From contig JBCDLX010000001.1 in NCBI GenBank assembly GCA_038744785.1, positions 241,344-305,343 of the forward strand: DNA of 64,000 bases, read 5' to 3'. Source of the stretch: Ovoidimarina sp038744785 (GTDB lineage: Bacteria; Pseudomonadota; Alphaproteobacteria; Rhodobacterales; Rhodobacteraceae). This document shows, one piece after another, positions 25,177-33,863 of this stretch. Each line of letters starts with the position of its first letter. Position 1 is the first letter of the stretch. A program made the translations under genes and the position numbers. The notes under the pieces are model-generated. The model was not told where the DNA came from. It saw only the letters and a program-made list of their open reading frames with translations, and did no database searches.

Positions 25177-25500
25177 ATGACCATGGCCGATGCACGCGCG
25201 CACTCTGAATTCGGGAATGACCCCGGCGAACCTTTACAGCTCTCCGAAAAGCTGGATCTCCGGGCTTCTCTGGACCTTCTGGCCGATCTTCGCGCGCGGC
25301 GTGGTTCGGATCTGGCGATAGACGCGGGGCATGTTCAGCATCTCGGGGCCCATGCGGTACAAACACTTTTGGTGGCGGCTGATAGCTGGGCGCGCGATGG
25401 GAATAAGCTGGTCGTCGAAAACCTGACCGATGCGGCACGCGGTCATCTATCGATCCTTGGATTGCGGCCAGAGCAGCTCTCTTCCGGAGGTGCAGCATGA
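25177..25500 (+). CDS. STAS-domain protein of the chemotaxis operon
   Basis: 107-residue single STAS-like domain. LQLSEKLDLRASLDLLADLRARRGSDLAIDAGHVQHLGAHAVQTLLVAADSW shows the beta-alpha layout of anti-sigma-factor-antagonist proteins; a Gly-Ala pair stands where many have the phosphorylatable Ser. Such proteins often open chemotaxis operons of Rhodobacteraceae, where their role is unclear. Two starts (25177 and 25183) are possible; GGACGGGG precedes the first. The stop overlaps cheY by four bases. Confidence 0.8.
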   Translation: MTMADARAHSEFGNDPGEPLQLSEKLDLRASLDLLADLRARRGSDLAIDAGHVQHLGAHAVQTLLVAADSWARDGNKLVVENLTDAARGHLSILGLRPEQLSSGGAA

Positions 25501-25862
25501 GCATGACCGTTCTTGCCGTCGATGACAGCCGCACCATTCGCGATATGCTGAATTACACCCTGTCACAGGCGGGCATGACGACACATCTGGCCGAAGACGG
25601 CGAACATGGGCTGGAAATGCTCGCACAGGTGACCCCGGACGTCATTATCACCGACATCAATATGCCAAGGCTGGACGGCTTCGGCTTTATCGATGCGGTT
25701 CGCGCACAAGACGCATACCAGGGCCTGCCTATTCTTGTGCTGACCACCGAAAGCTCATCAGACTTGAAAGCGCGTGCTCGTAACGCCGGCGCAACCGGCT
25801 GGATTGTAAAGCCCTTCGACCCCGAAAAATTGGTCAAGGCGCTTCAGATTGTAGCGGGGTGA
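25497..25862 (+). CDS. cheY: Chemotaxis response regulator CheY
   Basis: Stand-alone receiver domain of 121 residues. Acidic pair in VDDSRTIRDML, phospho-acceptor Asp in IITDINMPRLDGF (about residue 53), Thr in VLTTESSSD and Lys in WIVKPFDPEKL form the complete phosphorylation site. It is expected to be phosphorylated by CheA and act on the flagellar switch or as a phosphate sink. Overlaps the STAS gene; cheA follows after three bases. Confidence 0.93.
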   Translation: MSMTVLAVDDSRTIRDMLNYTLSQAGMTTHLAEDGEHGLEMLAQVTPDVIITDINMPRLDGFGFIDAVRAQDAYQGLPILVLTTESSSDLKARARNAGATGWIVKPFDPEKLVKALQIVAG

Positions 25863-25865
25863 TCG

Positions 25866-28073
25866 ATGTCTGACCCCATGCTGGAGATTCGTGCATCATT
25901 CTTTGTTGAATGCGAAGAATTGTTGGAAGCGCTGCAGGATGCACTGCAGTCGATGTCGGATGGTGCAAACGATAGCGAAACCATCAATGTCGCATTCCGA
26001 GCGGTTCACTCGATCAAAGGGGGCGCGGGCGCGTTCGGCCTCGATCAACTCGTCTCCTTTACGCATAGTTTCGAAACGGCGATGGACGAGGCGCGATCCG
26101 ACCGACTTGAAATCGGCAGAGAGGTCATCGCTCTGTTCTTTCAGTGCGCCGACGCGCTTTCTGATCTCGTGCGCGCGGCACGGGAAGAGACGACGCTTTC
26201 CAATGATGCGCTTGAAGGGCTGCTGGGTCAGTTGACCGAACTTGTCGGCGGCAAAGAGACAGGTGATGCAGAAGACGCCCCAACAGATGAGGATCTTGAG
26301 TTTCAGCCCACGGGAATTTCGCTTGATCTGCCTGGGCTTGAGCTGCCGAACCCAGAGACCGGCGACCCGCGCCAAGAAGGGGACACCGACCGATTGGCGT
26401 CCGAAGACCTATTGAGGCCGGTCGGCATTCGCTTTGCGCCGACACCGGAGCTTTATTCCAGCGGAAACGAACCTGTGTTCCTGCTCACGGCCTTGGCTGG
26501 CTTTGGAAATCCGACGACCGCTTGCACTATTTCCACTCTTCCCGATCTTGAAACCTACGACGGCACGGTTTCGCTCTTGTCGTGGGACGTGACGCTGGAA
26601 ACATCTGCTGATCGCGACATCCTTCTGGATATCTTCGATTTTGTCGACGGGCTGTGCGATCTAAAGATCACGGACCCGGGAGAGCAACCAACTGAAACCG
26701 CGCCGCAGAACCAAGCGGAACGGACGGAAAACGTCGAAACGCCCCAGCGGTCTGAGGCGGTCATATCGGCGGCCAAGCCTGAGGCCGCCAAAGCAAGTCC
26801 ACCGCCCAAAGAGCACGCGCCAAAGGAACCCGAAAAAACGGCACAGTCTGTGCAACCGCAGTCAAGCCCTGCGGCTACCGTCCGCGTCGACCTTGACCGG
26901 ATCGACCGTCTGGTAAATCTTGTTGGGGAACTTGTGATCAATCAGGCTATGCTGGCGCAGTCATTTGGCGCCTCCGGCCTCTCTGGTAACACGAAGATCG
27001 CGTCGGGGCTGGATGAGTTTCAGCAGCTAACCCGCGACATTCAAGACAGTGTTATGATGATCCGTGCACAGCCGGTGAAATCTCTGTTTCAGCGCATGGC
27101 CCGGATCGTTCGTGAATCCTCTGCCGATGTCGGAAAGACGGTGCGCCTTGTGACCGAGGGCGAGGCGACGGAAATCGACAAGACGGTGATCGAACGTTTG
27201 GCGGACCCTTTGACCCATATGATCCGAAATGCTGTCGATCATGGGTTGGAGAAGACGGAGGATCGTGAGGCGGCGGGAAAACCCGCCGAGGGGATCGTGA
27301 CACTAACCGCAGCACATCGCTCGGGGCGTGTGTTGATCGAAGTCGCCGACGATGGCGGCGGGATTAACCGTGCCCGAGTGAAAGCCATCGCTGAAGATAA
27401 AGGCTTGATCCCGCCAGGCCAAGAGCTGAGCGATGGTGAGATCGACAATCTGCTATTTCTGCCGGGTTTTTCCACAGCCAGTTCGGTGTCCAATATCTCG
27501 GGTCGGGGTGTGGGAATGGATGTCGTGAAGAACGCGATCGGGGCGCTGGGCGGCCGCATTTCTATCCTTTCGGAAACGGGCATCGGGACAACTTTCTCTA
27601 TCTCGCTTCCGCTGACGCTTGCCGTCCTTGATGGCATGGTGGTTCGTGTTCGTTCCGAAACACTCGTTGTGCCGCTCAGCGCGATCTCGGAAACGCTGTC
27701 ACTCAAGAAAACGGATGCCCGCCCGCTTGGACCAAGCACCCAGGTCGTTCGCGTGCGCGACAGCTTTGTCCCACTGATCGACCTGGGAGCCGAGCTAGGA
27801 TACTCGACGCCACGCGAAAACTACGAAGGCGCAATTGTTCTGCTTATCAGCCACGAGGACGGCGACCGAGCGGCGCTGGTCGTGGACGAGATCGAAGATC
27901 AAAGACAAGTCGTGATCAAGGGGCTTCAGGACAGCTATGGGCATGTTCCTGGCGTGGCAGCCGCGACCATTCTTGGCGATGGGCAGATTGCGTTGATCCT
28001 GGATCCAGCCGACCTGCTCGCGAACGCGACCGGTCACAGTCGTCCCGCCTTGGTCGCAACAGGTACCGGATAG
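25866..28073 (+). CDS. cheA: Chemotaxis histidine kinase CheA
   Basis: Sensor kinase of the chemotaxis array, 735 residues. The N-terminal HPt domain has phospho-acceptor His48 in AVHSIKGGAGAFG. A long acidic and then Ala/Pro/Lys-rich linker covers about 130-335, with a P2-like stretch around 185-275. The dimerisation domain starts at VRVDLDRIDRLVNLVGELVI, the ATPase has an N box HMIRNAVDHGLE (about 450) and G boxes DDGGGI (about 492) and GRGVGMDV (about 545). The C-terminal CheW-like domain (LTLAVLDGMVVRV...) follows. It lies between cheY and cheW. Confidence 0.96.
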   Translation: MSDPMLEIRASFFVECEELLEALQDALQSMSDGANDSETINVAFRAVHSIKGGAGAFGLDQLVSFTHSFETAMDEARSDRLEIGREVIALFFQCADALSDLVRAAREETTLSNDALEGLLGQLTELVGGKETGDAEDAPTDEDLEFQPTGISLDLPGLELPNPETGDPRQEGDTDRLASEDLLRPVGIRFAPTPELYSSGNEPVFLLTALAGFGNPTTACTISTLPDLETYDGTVSLLSWDVTLETSADRDILLDIFDFVDGLCDLKITDPGEQPTETAPQNQAERTENVETPQRSEAVISAAKPEAAKASPPPKEHAPKEPEKTAQSVQPQSSPAATVRVDLDRIDRLVNLVGELVINQAMLAQSFGASGLSGNTKIASGLDEFQQLTRDIQDSVMMIRAQPVKSLFQRMARIVRESSADVGKTVRLVTEGEATEIDKTVIERLADPLTHMIRNAVDHGLEKTEDREAAGKPAEGIVTLTAAHRSGRVLIEVADDGGGINRARVKAIAEDKGLIPPGQELSDGEIDNLLFLPGFSTASSVSNISGRGVGMDVVKNAIGALGGRISILSETGIGTTFSISLPLTLAVLDGMVVRVRSETLVVPLSAISETLSLKKTDARPLGPSTQVVRVRDSFVPLIDLGAELGYSTPRENYEGAIVLLISHEDGDRAALVVDEIEDQRQVVIKGLQDSYGHVPGVAAATILGDGQIALILDPADLLANATGHSRPALVATGTG

Positions 28074-28082
28074 GAGATATAG

Positions 28083-28553
28083 ATGACCGTTTCGGAGAAT
28101 GACCAGACGAATTCCGGCGAGGTTGAATTGCTGTCCTTCCGCGTTGGAGATGCGGAATACTCGGTCGACATCATGTCGGTTCGCGAGATACGCGGGTGGA
28201 CGCGGGCGACGTCTCTGCCCCATTCGCCGTCCTATGTGCGCGGTGTGATCAATTTGCGCGGCTCAGTACTACCGGTCATCGATCTGGCGCTGAGGCTTGG
28301 ACTGGATGCCAGGGATCCAAACGATCGCAATGTGATAATAGTTGTCGATGCGGCGGGACGAAACGTCGGGCTGCGGGTCGACGCGGTCTCCGACATCCTC
28401 TCCTTTTCGCGAAGTGATCTACAAACTCCGCCTGACATGGCCGCTGATCGCGATGTCGGATTTGTCCAATCCCTTACCATCGTGGACGGTCGAATGATCC
28501 GCATTCTCGATCTCTCAGCGGTCGTTCCGACTGCGCAGGACGCGGCCGCATAG
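28083..28553 (+). CDS. cheW: Chemotaxis coupling protein CheW
   Basis: 156-residue adaptor linking receptors to CheA. VELLSFRVGDAEYSVDIMSVREIRGW is the CheW start, followed by SYVRGVINLRGSVLPVIDLALRLGL, the highly conserved GVINLRG core. No other domain is present. It lies nine bases after cheA and two bases before the cheR start codon. Confidence 0.95.
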   Translation: MTVSENDQTNSGEVELLSFRVGDAEYSVDIMSVREIRGWTRATSLPHSPSYVRGVINLRGSVLPVIDLALRLGLDARDPNDRNVIIVVDAAGRNVGLRVDAVSDILSFSRSDLQTPPDMAADRDVGFVQSLTIVDGRMIRILDLSAVVPTAQDAAA

Positions 28554-28555
28554 GC

Positions 28556-29428
28556 GTGACAGTCCCGTTCGATATCTCCGATCAAGCTGTGGTGCTGGAC
28601 GCCGCCGCTTTCAGACGCGTCGCTGTGATCGCAGAGCGCCAAGCTGGCCTCTCAATACCGGAGGCGAAACGATCGATGGTGCAATCCCGGCTGACCCGCC
28701 GGCTAAAGGCCACCGGTCTTCACCAATTCGAGGACTACCTGGACCTTGTAGAGTCAAAGGCGGGATCTGAAGAGCAAGCGCATATGATTTCAGCGCTTAC
28801 GACCAATGTTTCGCACTTCTTTCGCGAGGACCACCATTTTTCGATCCTGCGCGAGATGGTCACGAAGATCCAAGACGATCCGTCGCGACAACGGCGCCTA
28901 AGGATCTGGTCGGCCGGATGCTCGACGGGTCAAGAAGCGTACTCTGTCGCGATGACGCTCTTGGATGTGCTGGCTGACGCGTCAGATTGGGATATCCGAA
29001 TACTCGCGACTGATATTGACCGGCGCGTACTTGGTGTCGCCAAGCGCGGCGTTTACCGAGAAAGCGAACTAACGTCGATAGACCCAAAACTCCGCAAGCT
29101 GGGTTTCCGACAGACCGGAGACGGCTTCGAGATATGCGACGATGTTCGGAAACTGATCGCGTTTCGGACGCTAAACCTGATTGCCGATTGGCCGATGAGC
29201 GGCCCGTTCGACGTTATCTTCTGTCGAAACGTATTGATCTACTTTTCAGAAGACACCCAAAGAACGCTTTGGCCACGTTTCCGTGGCCTGCTTCGAGTTG
29301 GCGGAACCCTGTTCCTTGGCCATTCCGAACGCATTCCAGACCCTGCCCAAGACGGTTTCAGGGTCACAGGCATCACAACTTACTGCGGAATACCGCAAGA
29401 CGGGCAGGAGCCGGGACATGGCGCTTAG
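28556..29428 (+). CDS. cheR: Chemotaxis protein methyltransferase CheR
   Basis: SAM-dependent glutamate methyltransferase acting on chemoreceptors, 290 residues, starting at GTG two bases after the cheW stop. The N-terminal helical domain contains QSRLTRRLKATGLHQFEDYLDLV. The SAM motif is IWSAGCSTGQEAYSVAM at about 117-132, and the family motif CRNVLIYF lies near 222. No CheB methylesterase gene is found in this cluster. It overlaps the next receiver gene by 11 bases. Confidence 0.93.
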   Translation: MTVPFDISDQAVVLDAAAFRRVAVIAERQAGLSIPEAKRSMVQSRLTRRLKATGLHQFEDYLDLVESKAGSEEQAHMISALTTNVSHFFREDHHFSILREMVTKIQDDPSRQRRLRIWSAGCSTGQEAYSVAMTLLDVLADASDWDIRILATDIDRRVLGVAKRGVYRESELTSIDPKLRKLGFRQTGDGFEICDDVRKLIAFRTLNLIADWPMSGPFDVIFCRNVLIYFSEDTQRTLWPRFRGLLRVGGTLFLGHSERIPDPAQDGFRVTGITTYCGIPQDGQEPGHGA

Positions 29429-29804
29429 AGATCAGCTTCGAGTTCTTGTGGTGGACGATATGTCCACAAGCCGCGGGCTCATCACTCAGGCATTGGAAGG
29501 CCTTGGCGTTCGCAGTATTTCGACCGCTCTTGATGGTCCAAGCGCCTTGGATAGCATTGATCGAAGCCCGGTCCATCTGGTCATATCAGACTACAACATG
29601 CCGGGAATGGATGGTCTCGCTTTGCTGGAGGCGCTTCGAAGGGCTCAGAAAACCGCCGGCGTTGGATTTCTGCTGATCACAGGCCGGGCAGATCGTGACA
29701 TCATTGACCGTGGAAGAAGCCTCGGGATGAACAATTTCATCAAGAAGCCATTTACACCCACGGACTTGAAGTCGGCAATAGAAGCGATCGTGGGTCGCCT
29801 ATAA
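29418..29804 (+). CDS. Second CheY-like response regulator
   Basis: 128-residue stand-alone receiver: VVDDMSTSRGLITQALEGLG, the phospho-acceptor Asp in LVISDYNMPGMDGLALLEAL, Thr/Gly in LLITGRADRD and Lys in FIKKPFTPTDL. It begins inside the end of cheR and shares one base with the next gene (TAATG). Two CheY proteins in one operon suggest different roles, for instance motor binding and phosphate sink. Clearly distinct in sequence from the first CheY. Confidence 0.9.
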   Translation: MALRDQLRVLVVDDMSTSRGLITQALEGLGVRSISTALDGPSALDSIDRSPVHLVISDYNMPGMDGLALLEALRRAQKTAGVGFLLITGRADRDIIDRGRSLGMNNFIKKPFTPTDLKSAIEAIVGRL

Positions 29805-30136
29805 TGGGCAAGGAGTTGGCCGTTAAGCCAGACGAGTCTCTCGTCCGATTGGGGGCGCTCGCCCGAAACGCAGCGGCGGAGTGCAGCGAAATAGCGTCCG
29901 CAATTGACAGTTTGCAGGAAGAGATCGGAAAACTGATGCGGACAGGCAATCTTACTCTTGACGGCCGATCGATCGAAAAACTGCAGGAGACAGATCGCCT
30001 GTCGCAGACCCTGTGCTGCCTCGCACGTGCACTCGAACGCATCGATCCGGAACTTGCTGATCTATCGATTGACCGCTCTGAGTTGTCCGGCGCGATTGGG
30101 CTGGAAAGCGTGGCGGCGCGCTTGCTTGCAGACTAG
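29804..30136 (+). CDS. Hypothetical helical protein ending the chemotaxis operon
   Basis: 110 residues; I do not recognise a family. It is predicted to be nearly all helical, with heptad-like stretches (ALARNAAAECSEIASAIDSLQEEIGKLM and KLQETDRLSQTLCCLARALERI), no signal peptide and no membrane segment. Its ATG overlaps the stop of the second receiver gene by one base, so it is coupled to the chemotaxis operon. A two-helix chemotaxis adaptor, or a CheZ-like partner of the adjacent receiver, is conceivable but only a guess. Confidence 0.7.
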   Translation: MGKELAVKPDESLVRLGALARNAAAECSEIASAIDSLQEEIGKLMRTGNLTLDGRSIEKLQETDRLSQTLCCLARALERIDPELADLSIDRSELSGAIGLESVAARLLAD

Positions 30137-30154
30137 GCTGGCCAGAGCCCAGCC
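30136..30154 (+). terminator. Weak stem after the chemotaxis operon
   Basis: GGCTGG-N7-CCAGCC overlaps the last base of the stop codon. It has no U-tract, so it may be only an mRNA 3' stem. Confidence 0.25.
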
Positions 30155-30640
30155 ATCCGGAAGCTGGACCAGCAGCCAGAGTCCCTTGCATCCCGAAAAC
30201 CAAGCAAAACGCCTCCGACGGTCAAGCCGTGCTACGCCGAAAGTAATCAGGAACCATACGACGTACCCCCGGACATCGCATCCTGACAAGCATCGGTCGA
30301 CGGGCAGATGCCCGGCTCCGGCAAGAGTTCGCAGAGATGAGCCAACCCGTCCGATCACACTCCTATGTCCCGCGAGATAGAGGAACCCGATTTCCTCAAC
30401 CTTGCAGGACGACCTGAACTGGGTGCGCGTGAGTGGACGCGTTCGGTCGCATGCCAGAGGCGTGCCCAGTCAACTGACTGGCATAGGAGCCTCGCCCTAC
30501 AGCCCAGAACCTTTTGCATCGCAGTTGCCAATTGACCCGACGCGCGGCACAACTTGCACTATGGGTTGCACCTGCGTGTTCGCGCACGTCCGGATCGACC
30601 ACCCCAAGAACAAAACCAAAGGACTGCGGGACGTCTGCAT
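30155..30640. other. Spacer of about 490 bases without a recognisable gene
   Basis: Open frames exist on both strands but none has a ribosome site, codon pattern or family resemblance that I accept. A small hairpin CGGGCAGATGCCCG lies near 30300. The distal part, including a TTGACC hexamer near 30533, probably holds the promoter of the antiporter operon. The stretch may contain decayed coding sequence, which I cannot prove. Confidence 0.4.
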
Positions 30641-33499
30641 ATGAGCCACGGGGGCAACCTTCTTCTTCTGATTTCGCTTCTGCCGTTTCTGGGTGCGCTT
30701 CTGCCAGGGTTGATGATACGCGCCGGTCGGACGACCTGCACCGTCGCCACCGCCGTGCCAACGGCCCTGGCCCTGACCATGCTTGCCATTTTGGCACCCG
30801 AGGTCCTGAGGGGTGGCATTGTTCAGGCCGAAGTGACCTGGTTGCCGCAACTTGGGCTTACAGCCTCGTTTTTCTTGGATGGGCTTGGGCTCCTTTTTGC
30901 TGGGATGATCCTTGGCGTAGGGTTGCTGATTACGCTCTATGCGCGATTCTACCTGTCCAGCGAAGACCCGATGGGGCAGTTCTACACCTATCTCCTGCTT
31001 TTTCAGGGAGCGATGCTGGGGATTGTACTGTCCGACAACATACTGCTTTTGCTTGTATTCTGGGAACTGACTTCGCTGTCGTCGTTCCTGCTGATCGGAT
31101 ACTGGAAACATCTGCCAGAAGGTCGGCAGGGTGCCCGCATGGCCCTCACCGTGACCGGCGCAGGTGGACTGGCCATGATCGGGGGGATGCTGATCCTTGG
31201 CAATATTGTGGGTAGTTACGACCTGACCGACATTCTGGCGTCCGGCGACATAATCCGCGCCTCAGACTGGTACATGCCCGCCCTTATTCTGATCCTTCTC
31301 GGGGCGTTCACGAAGTCTGCGCAGTTCCCGTTCCATTTCTGGTTGCCGCATGCGATGGCGGCCCCGACCCCGGTGTCGGCCTACCTACACTCAGCCACGA
31401 TGGTGAAGGCCGGGGTGTTCCTGATGGCGCGGATGTGGCCTGCGCTCGCAGGCACCGACGCATGGTTTTACATCGTTGCGACCACCGGGCTGGTGACAAT
31501 GGTGTTAGGTGCCGCAATCGCGCTTTTTAAGGATGATCTAAAGGCGCTTCTGGCGTTCTCAACCGTAAGCCACCTTGGTCTACTGACCATGCTTCTAGGA
31601 TTTGGAACCGAGGCGGCGGCCGTGGCGGCGGTGTTTCACATCATCAACCACCTGACGTTCAAAGCCGCCCTCTTTATGACGGCGGGGATCATCGATCACG
31701 AGGCCCATACACGCGACATCAAACGTCTTGGCGGGTTGAGACACCTGATGCCTGTGACCTTCATCATCGGAACGATCGCTGCGTTGTCGATGGCCGGGAT
31801 CCCACTCTTCAACGGCTTTCTTTCCAAGGAGATGATGCTGGAAGAGGCATCGCACACAGACTGGTTGGGCAGTCACCTGGCAGTTCCGGTCACAGCCACG
31901 TTCGGGGCGCTTTTATCGGTCGCCTATTCGTTCCGTTTTGTGGTCCATGTGTTTTTGGGGCCAAAGCGCGACGACTATCCGCACACGCCCCATGACCCGC
32001 CCTTTGGCATGTGGGCGGCGCCTGCACTTCTTGTAGTCGCGGTTGTTGTGATCGGCGTGGCGCCGTACCTGGTCGAAGGTCTTGTGACAGCGGCCGCGAA
32101 TGCCGTGACCGGAGCTGATCTGCATCCTCACCTCAAGATCTGGCACGGGTTTACACCCGCGCTTTGGATGTCGGTCGCCGCCACGGTCGGGGGTGCAGTC
32201 TTACTGTCTCTCTACGCCCCACTCAACAAAATCTGGATCAATGCGCCACGACCGGAAGCGAAGGCGATTTTCGATTGGTTCATGGCCCGCTTGGTCGCAG
32301 TGGCTGGCTGGATAACCGAAACGACGCACACCGGTGCAATCAGCCGCTATTTGGCGATATTCACAGTCACGGCTGTCGGACTGGGTTGGTTCGCGTTCGC
32401 TGGCGGCGGGCTCGCGGCGCCCACCCGCGCTCTGTTGCCAGTTCCCCCGGTGATCGCGGTGGGATGGGTGATGCTGGTCGTCGCAACGATTTCCGTTGTC
32501 TTCATGCACCACCGTCGGTTCCGGGCGCTCGTCCTCATCGGGGTCATCGGGCTTTCGATTTCTGCGGGGTTTGTCTACCTCTCGGCCCCCGATCTTGCGC
32601 TGACACAGATCTCGGTCGAAACCGTAACAATCATGCTTTTGCTGCTGGCCTTGCATTTCATGCCTCAGATTACGCCAAAGGAAAGCCCGGTCGGCTTGAA
32701 GCTGCGGGATGGTACCATCGCCGTTGCTGCCGGGAGCGGGGTGGGCGCGCTGGCTTACGCGTTCTTGCTTCGCGACGTCGACACGATCTCGGGCTATCAC
32801 CTTGATAACAGCTACGAAGGCGGCGGCGGCACCAACGTCGTGAACGTCATCCTGGTCGATTTCCGAGGCTACGATACCTATGGCGAGATCATTGTTCTCG
32901 GGATCGCAGGTCTTGTGATCTTCGCCCTGATGCATGCGCTTTTGGACGGGCCCGCAGCCAAGCGACTAAAGGCAACGGTCTACGACTACGACCGTTCGCG
33001 CGACCGCCATCCCTTGATGATGGTCGTGGTGACCCGCGTCCTGATGCCCATCGCGTCGCTTGTGGGTCTCTATATCTTTCTGCGCGGCCACAACGAACCG
33101 GGCGGCGGGTTTGTCGCAGGATTGGTCATCGCCATCGCCCTGCTGATGCAGTACATGGCGTCTGGCTTTGCATGGACGCAGGAACGCAAACGGATCGAGT
33201 ATCACACAATGATCGGCCTAGGCGTCGTGATCGCAGGTCTGACTGGGGCTGGCGCATGGCTTCTGGGCCGTCCGTTCCTGACGAGCGCCTATACTTACGT
33301 TCATATTCCACCGATTGAAGAGTTCGAGTTGGCCACGGCCATGCTTTTCGACCTTGGTGTTTTCTTAACTGTCTTGGGCGCCGTCATGCTGATGCTCTAC
33401 AGCCTGTCTCGGATCGCGCGTTTTGCTGGCGAGACGGTGAACCCCGAACCTATGGATTATGACCCCGGCGAGCAAGCAGAAGACAAGGCGGGCACCTGA
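30641..33499 (+). CDS. mnhA: Mrp/Pha cation:proton antiporter subunit A fused to subunit B
   Basis: 952-residue membrane protein. The N-terminal part is the NuoL/MrpA-type antiporter module (GQFYTYLLLFQGAMLGIVLSDN..., FPFHFWLPHAMAAPTPVSAYLHSATMVKAG, the classic proton-channel segment). The C-terminal about 150 residues (LMPIASLVGLYIFLRGHNEPGGGFVAGLVIA) are the MrpB/MnhB module, so A and B are fused as in rhizobial PhaA. Start at the ATG 30641 (MSHGGNLLLLISLLPFLGAL); upstream in-frame codons are not hydrophobic. First gene of mnhA-C-D-E-F-G, which exports sodium or potassium ions and supports pH homeostasis and salt tolerance. Confidence 0.93.
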   Translation: MSHGGNLLLLISLLPFLGALLPGLMIRAGRTTCTVATAVPTALALTMLAILAPEVLRGGIVQAEVTWLPQLGLTASFFLDGLGLLFAGMILGVGLLITLYARFYLSSEDPMGQFYTYLLLFQGAMLGIVLSDNILLLLVFWELTSLSSFLLIGYWKHLPEGRQGARMALTVTGAGGLAMIGGMLILGNIVGSYDLTDILASGDIIRASDWYMPALILILLGAFTKSAQFPFHFWLPHAMAAPTPVSAYLHSATMVKAGVFLMARMWPALAGTDAWFYIVATTGLVTMVLGAAIALFKDDLKALLAFSTVSHLGLLTMLLGFGTEAAAVAAVFHIINHLTFKAALFMTAGIIDHEAHTRDIKRLGGLRHLMPVTFIIGTIAALSMAGIPLFNGFLSKEMMLEEASHTDWLGSHLAVPVTATFGALLSVAYSFRFVVHVFLGPKRDDYPHTPHDPPFGMWAAPALLVVAVVVIGVAPYLVEGLVTAAANAVTGADLHPHLKIWHGFTPALWMSVAATVGGAVLLSLYAPLNKIWINAPRPEAKAIFDWFMARLVAVAGWITETTHTGAISRYLAIFTVTAVGLGWFAFAGGGLAAPTRALLPVPPVIAVGWVMLVVATISVVFMHHRRFRALVLIGVIGLSISAGFVYLSAPDLALTQISVETVTIMLLLLALHFMPQITPKESPVGLKLRDGTIAVAAGSGVGALAYAFLLRDVDTISGYHLDNSYEGGGGTNVVNVILVDFRGYDTYGEIIVLGIAGLVIFALMHALLDGPAAKRLKATVYDYDRSRDRHPLMMVVVTRVLMPIASLVGLYIFLRGHNEPGGGFVAGLVIAIALLMQYMASGFAWTQERKRIEYHTMIGLGVVIAGLTGAGAWLLGRPFLTSAYTYVHIPPIEEFELATAMLFDLGVFLTVLGAVMLMLYSLSRIARFAGETVNPEPMDYDPGEQAEDKAGT

Positions 33500-33500
33500 G

Positions 33501-33863
33501 ATGGAACTTATCGTCGCAAGTGCGATCGGCGTTCTGACCGCTGGCGGGGTCTATCTGATGCTGCGATTGCGGACGTTTCCCGTCATTTTGGGCCTGGCTT
33601 TGCTGTCTTATGCCGTAAACGTCTTCATCTTCGCCAGCGGGCGGCTGGCCATCGACATGTCGCCGATCCTTTCGAAATACGGCGACGCGACGTATACTGA
33701 CCCGCTGCCGCAAGCGCTGGTGCTGACAGCGATCGTGATATCGTTTGGCATGACCGCCGTCTTGGTGATGATCGGGCTTGGCGCGTTTCTGGAAGCACAA
33801 AACGACCGGATTGATCTTGATCAGCCAGAGGACGACGGCGGGACAAAGGACCACCGTTCATGA
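33501..33863 (+). CDS. mnhC: Mrp antiporter subunit C
   Basis: 120-residue NuoK-like membrane subunit with three helices (MELIVASAIGVLTAGGVYLML, VILGLALLSYAVNVFIFASG, ALVLTAIVISFGMTAVLVMI). DPLPQALVLTAIVI is the conserved MrpC motif. The ATG at 33501 follows the subunit A stop by one base; an earlier start would lie inside mnhA. The stop overlaps mnhD by four bases. Confidence 0.94.
   Translation: MELIVASAIGVLTAGGVYLMLRLRTFPVILGLALLSYAVNVFIFASGRLAIDMSPILSKYGDATYTDPLPQALVLTAIVISFGMTAVLVMIGLGAFLEAQNDRIDLDQPEDDGGTKDHRS

Noticed and set aside
30355..30552. Open frames in the spacer before the antiporter operon
   Set aside because: No ribosome site, no family resemblance, and composition like random GC-rich sequence; I could not show that they are remnants of a gene.
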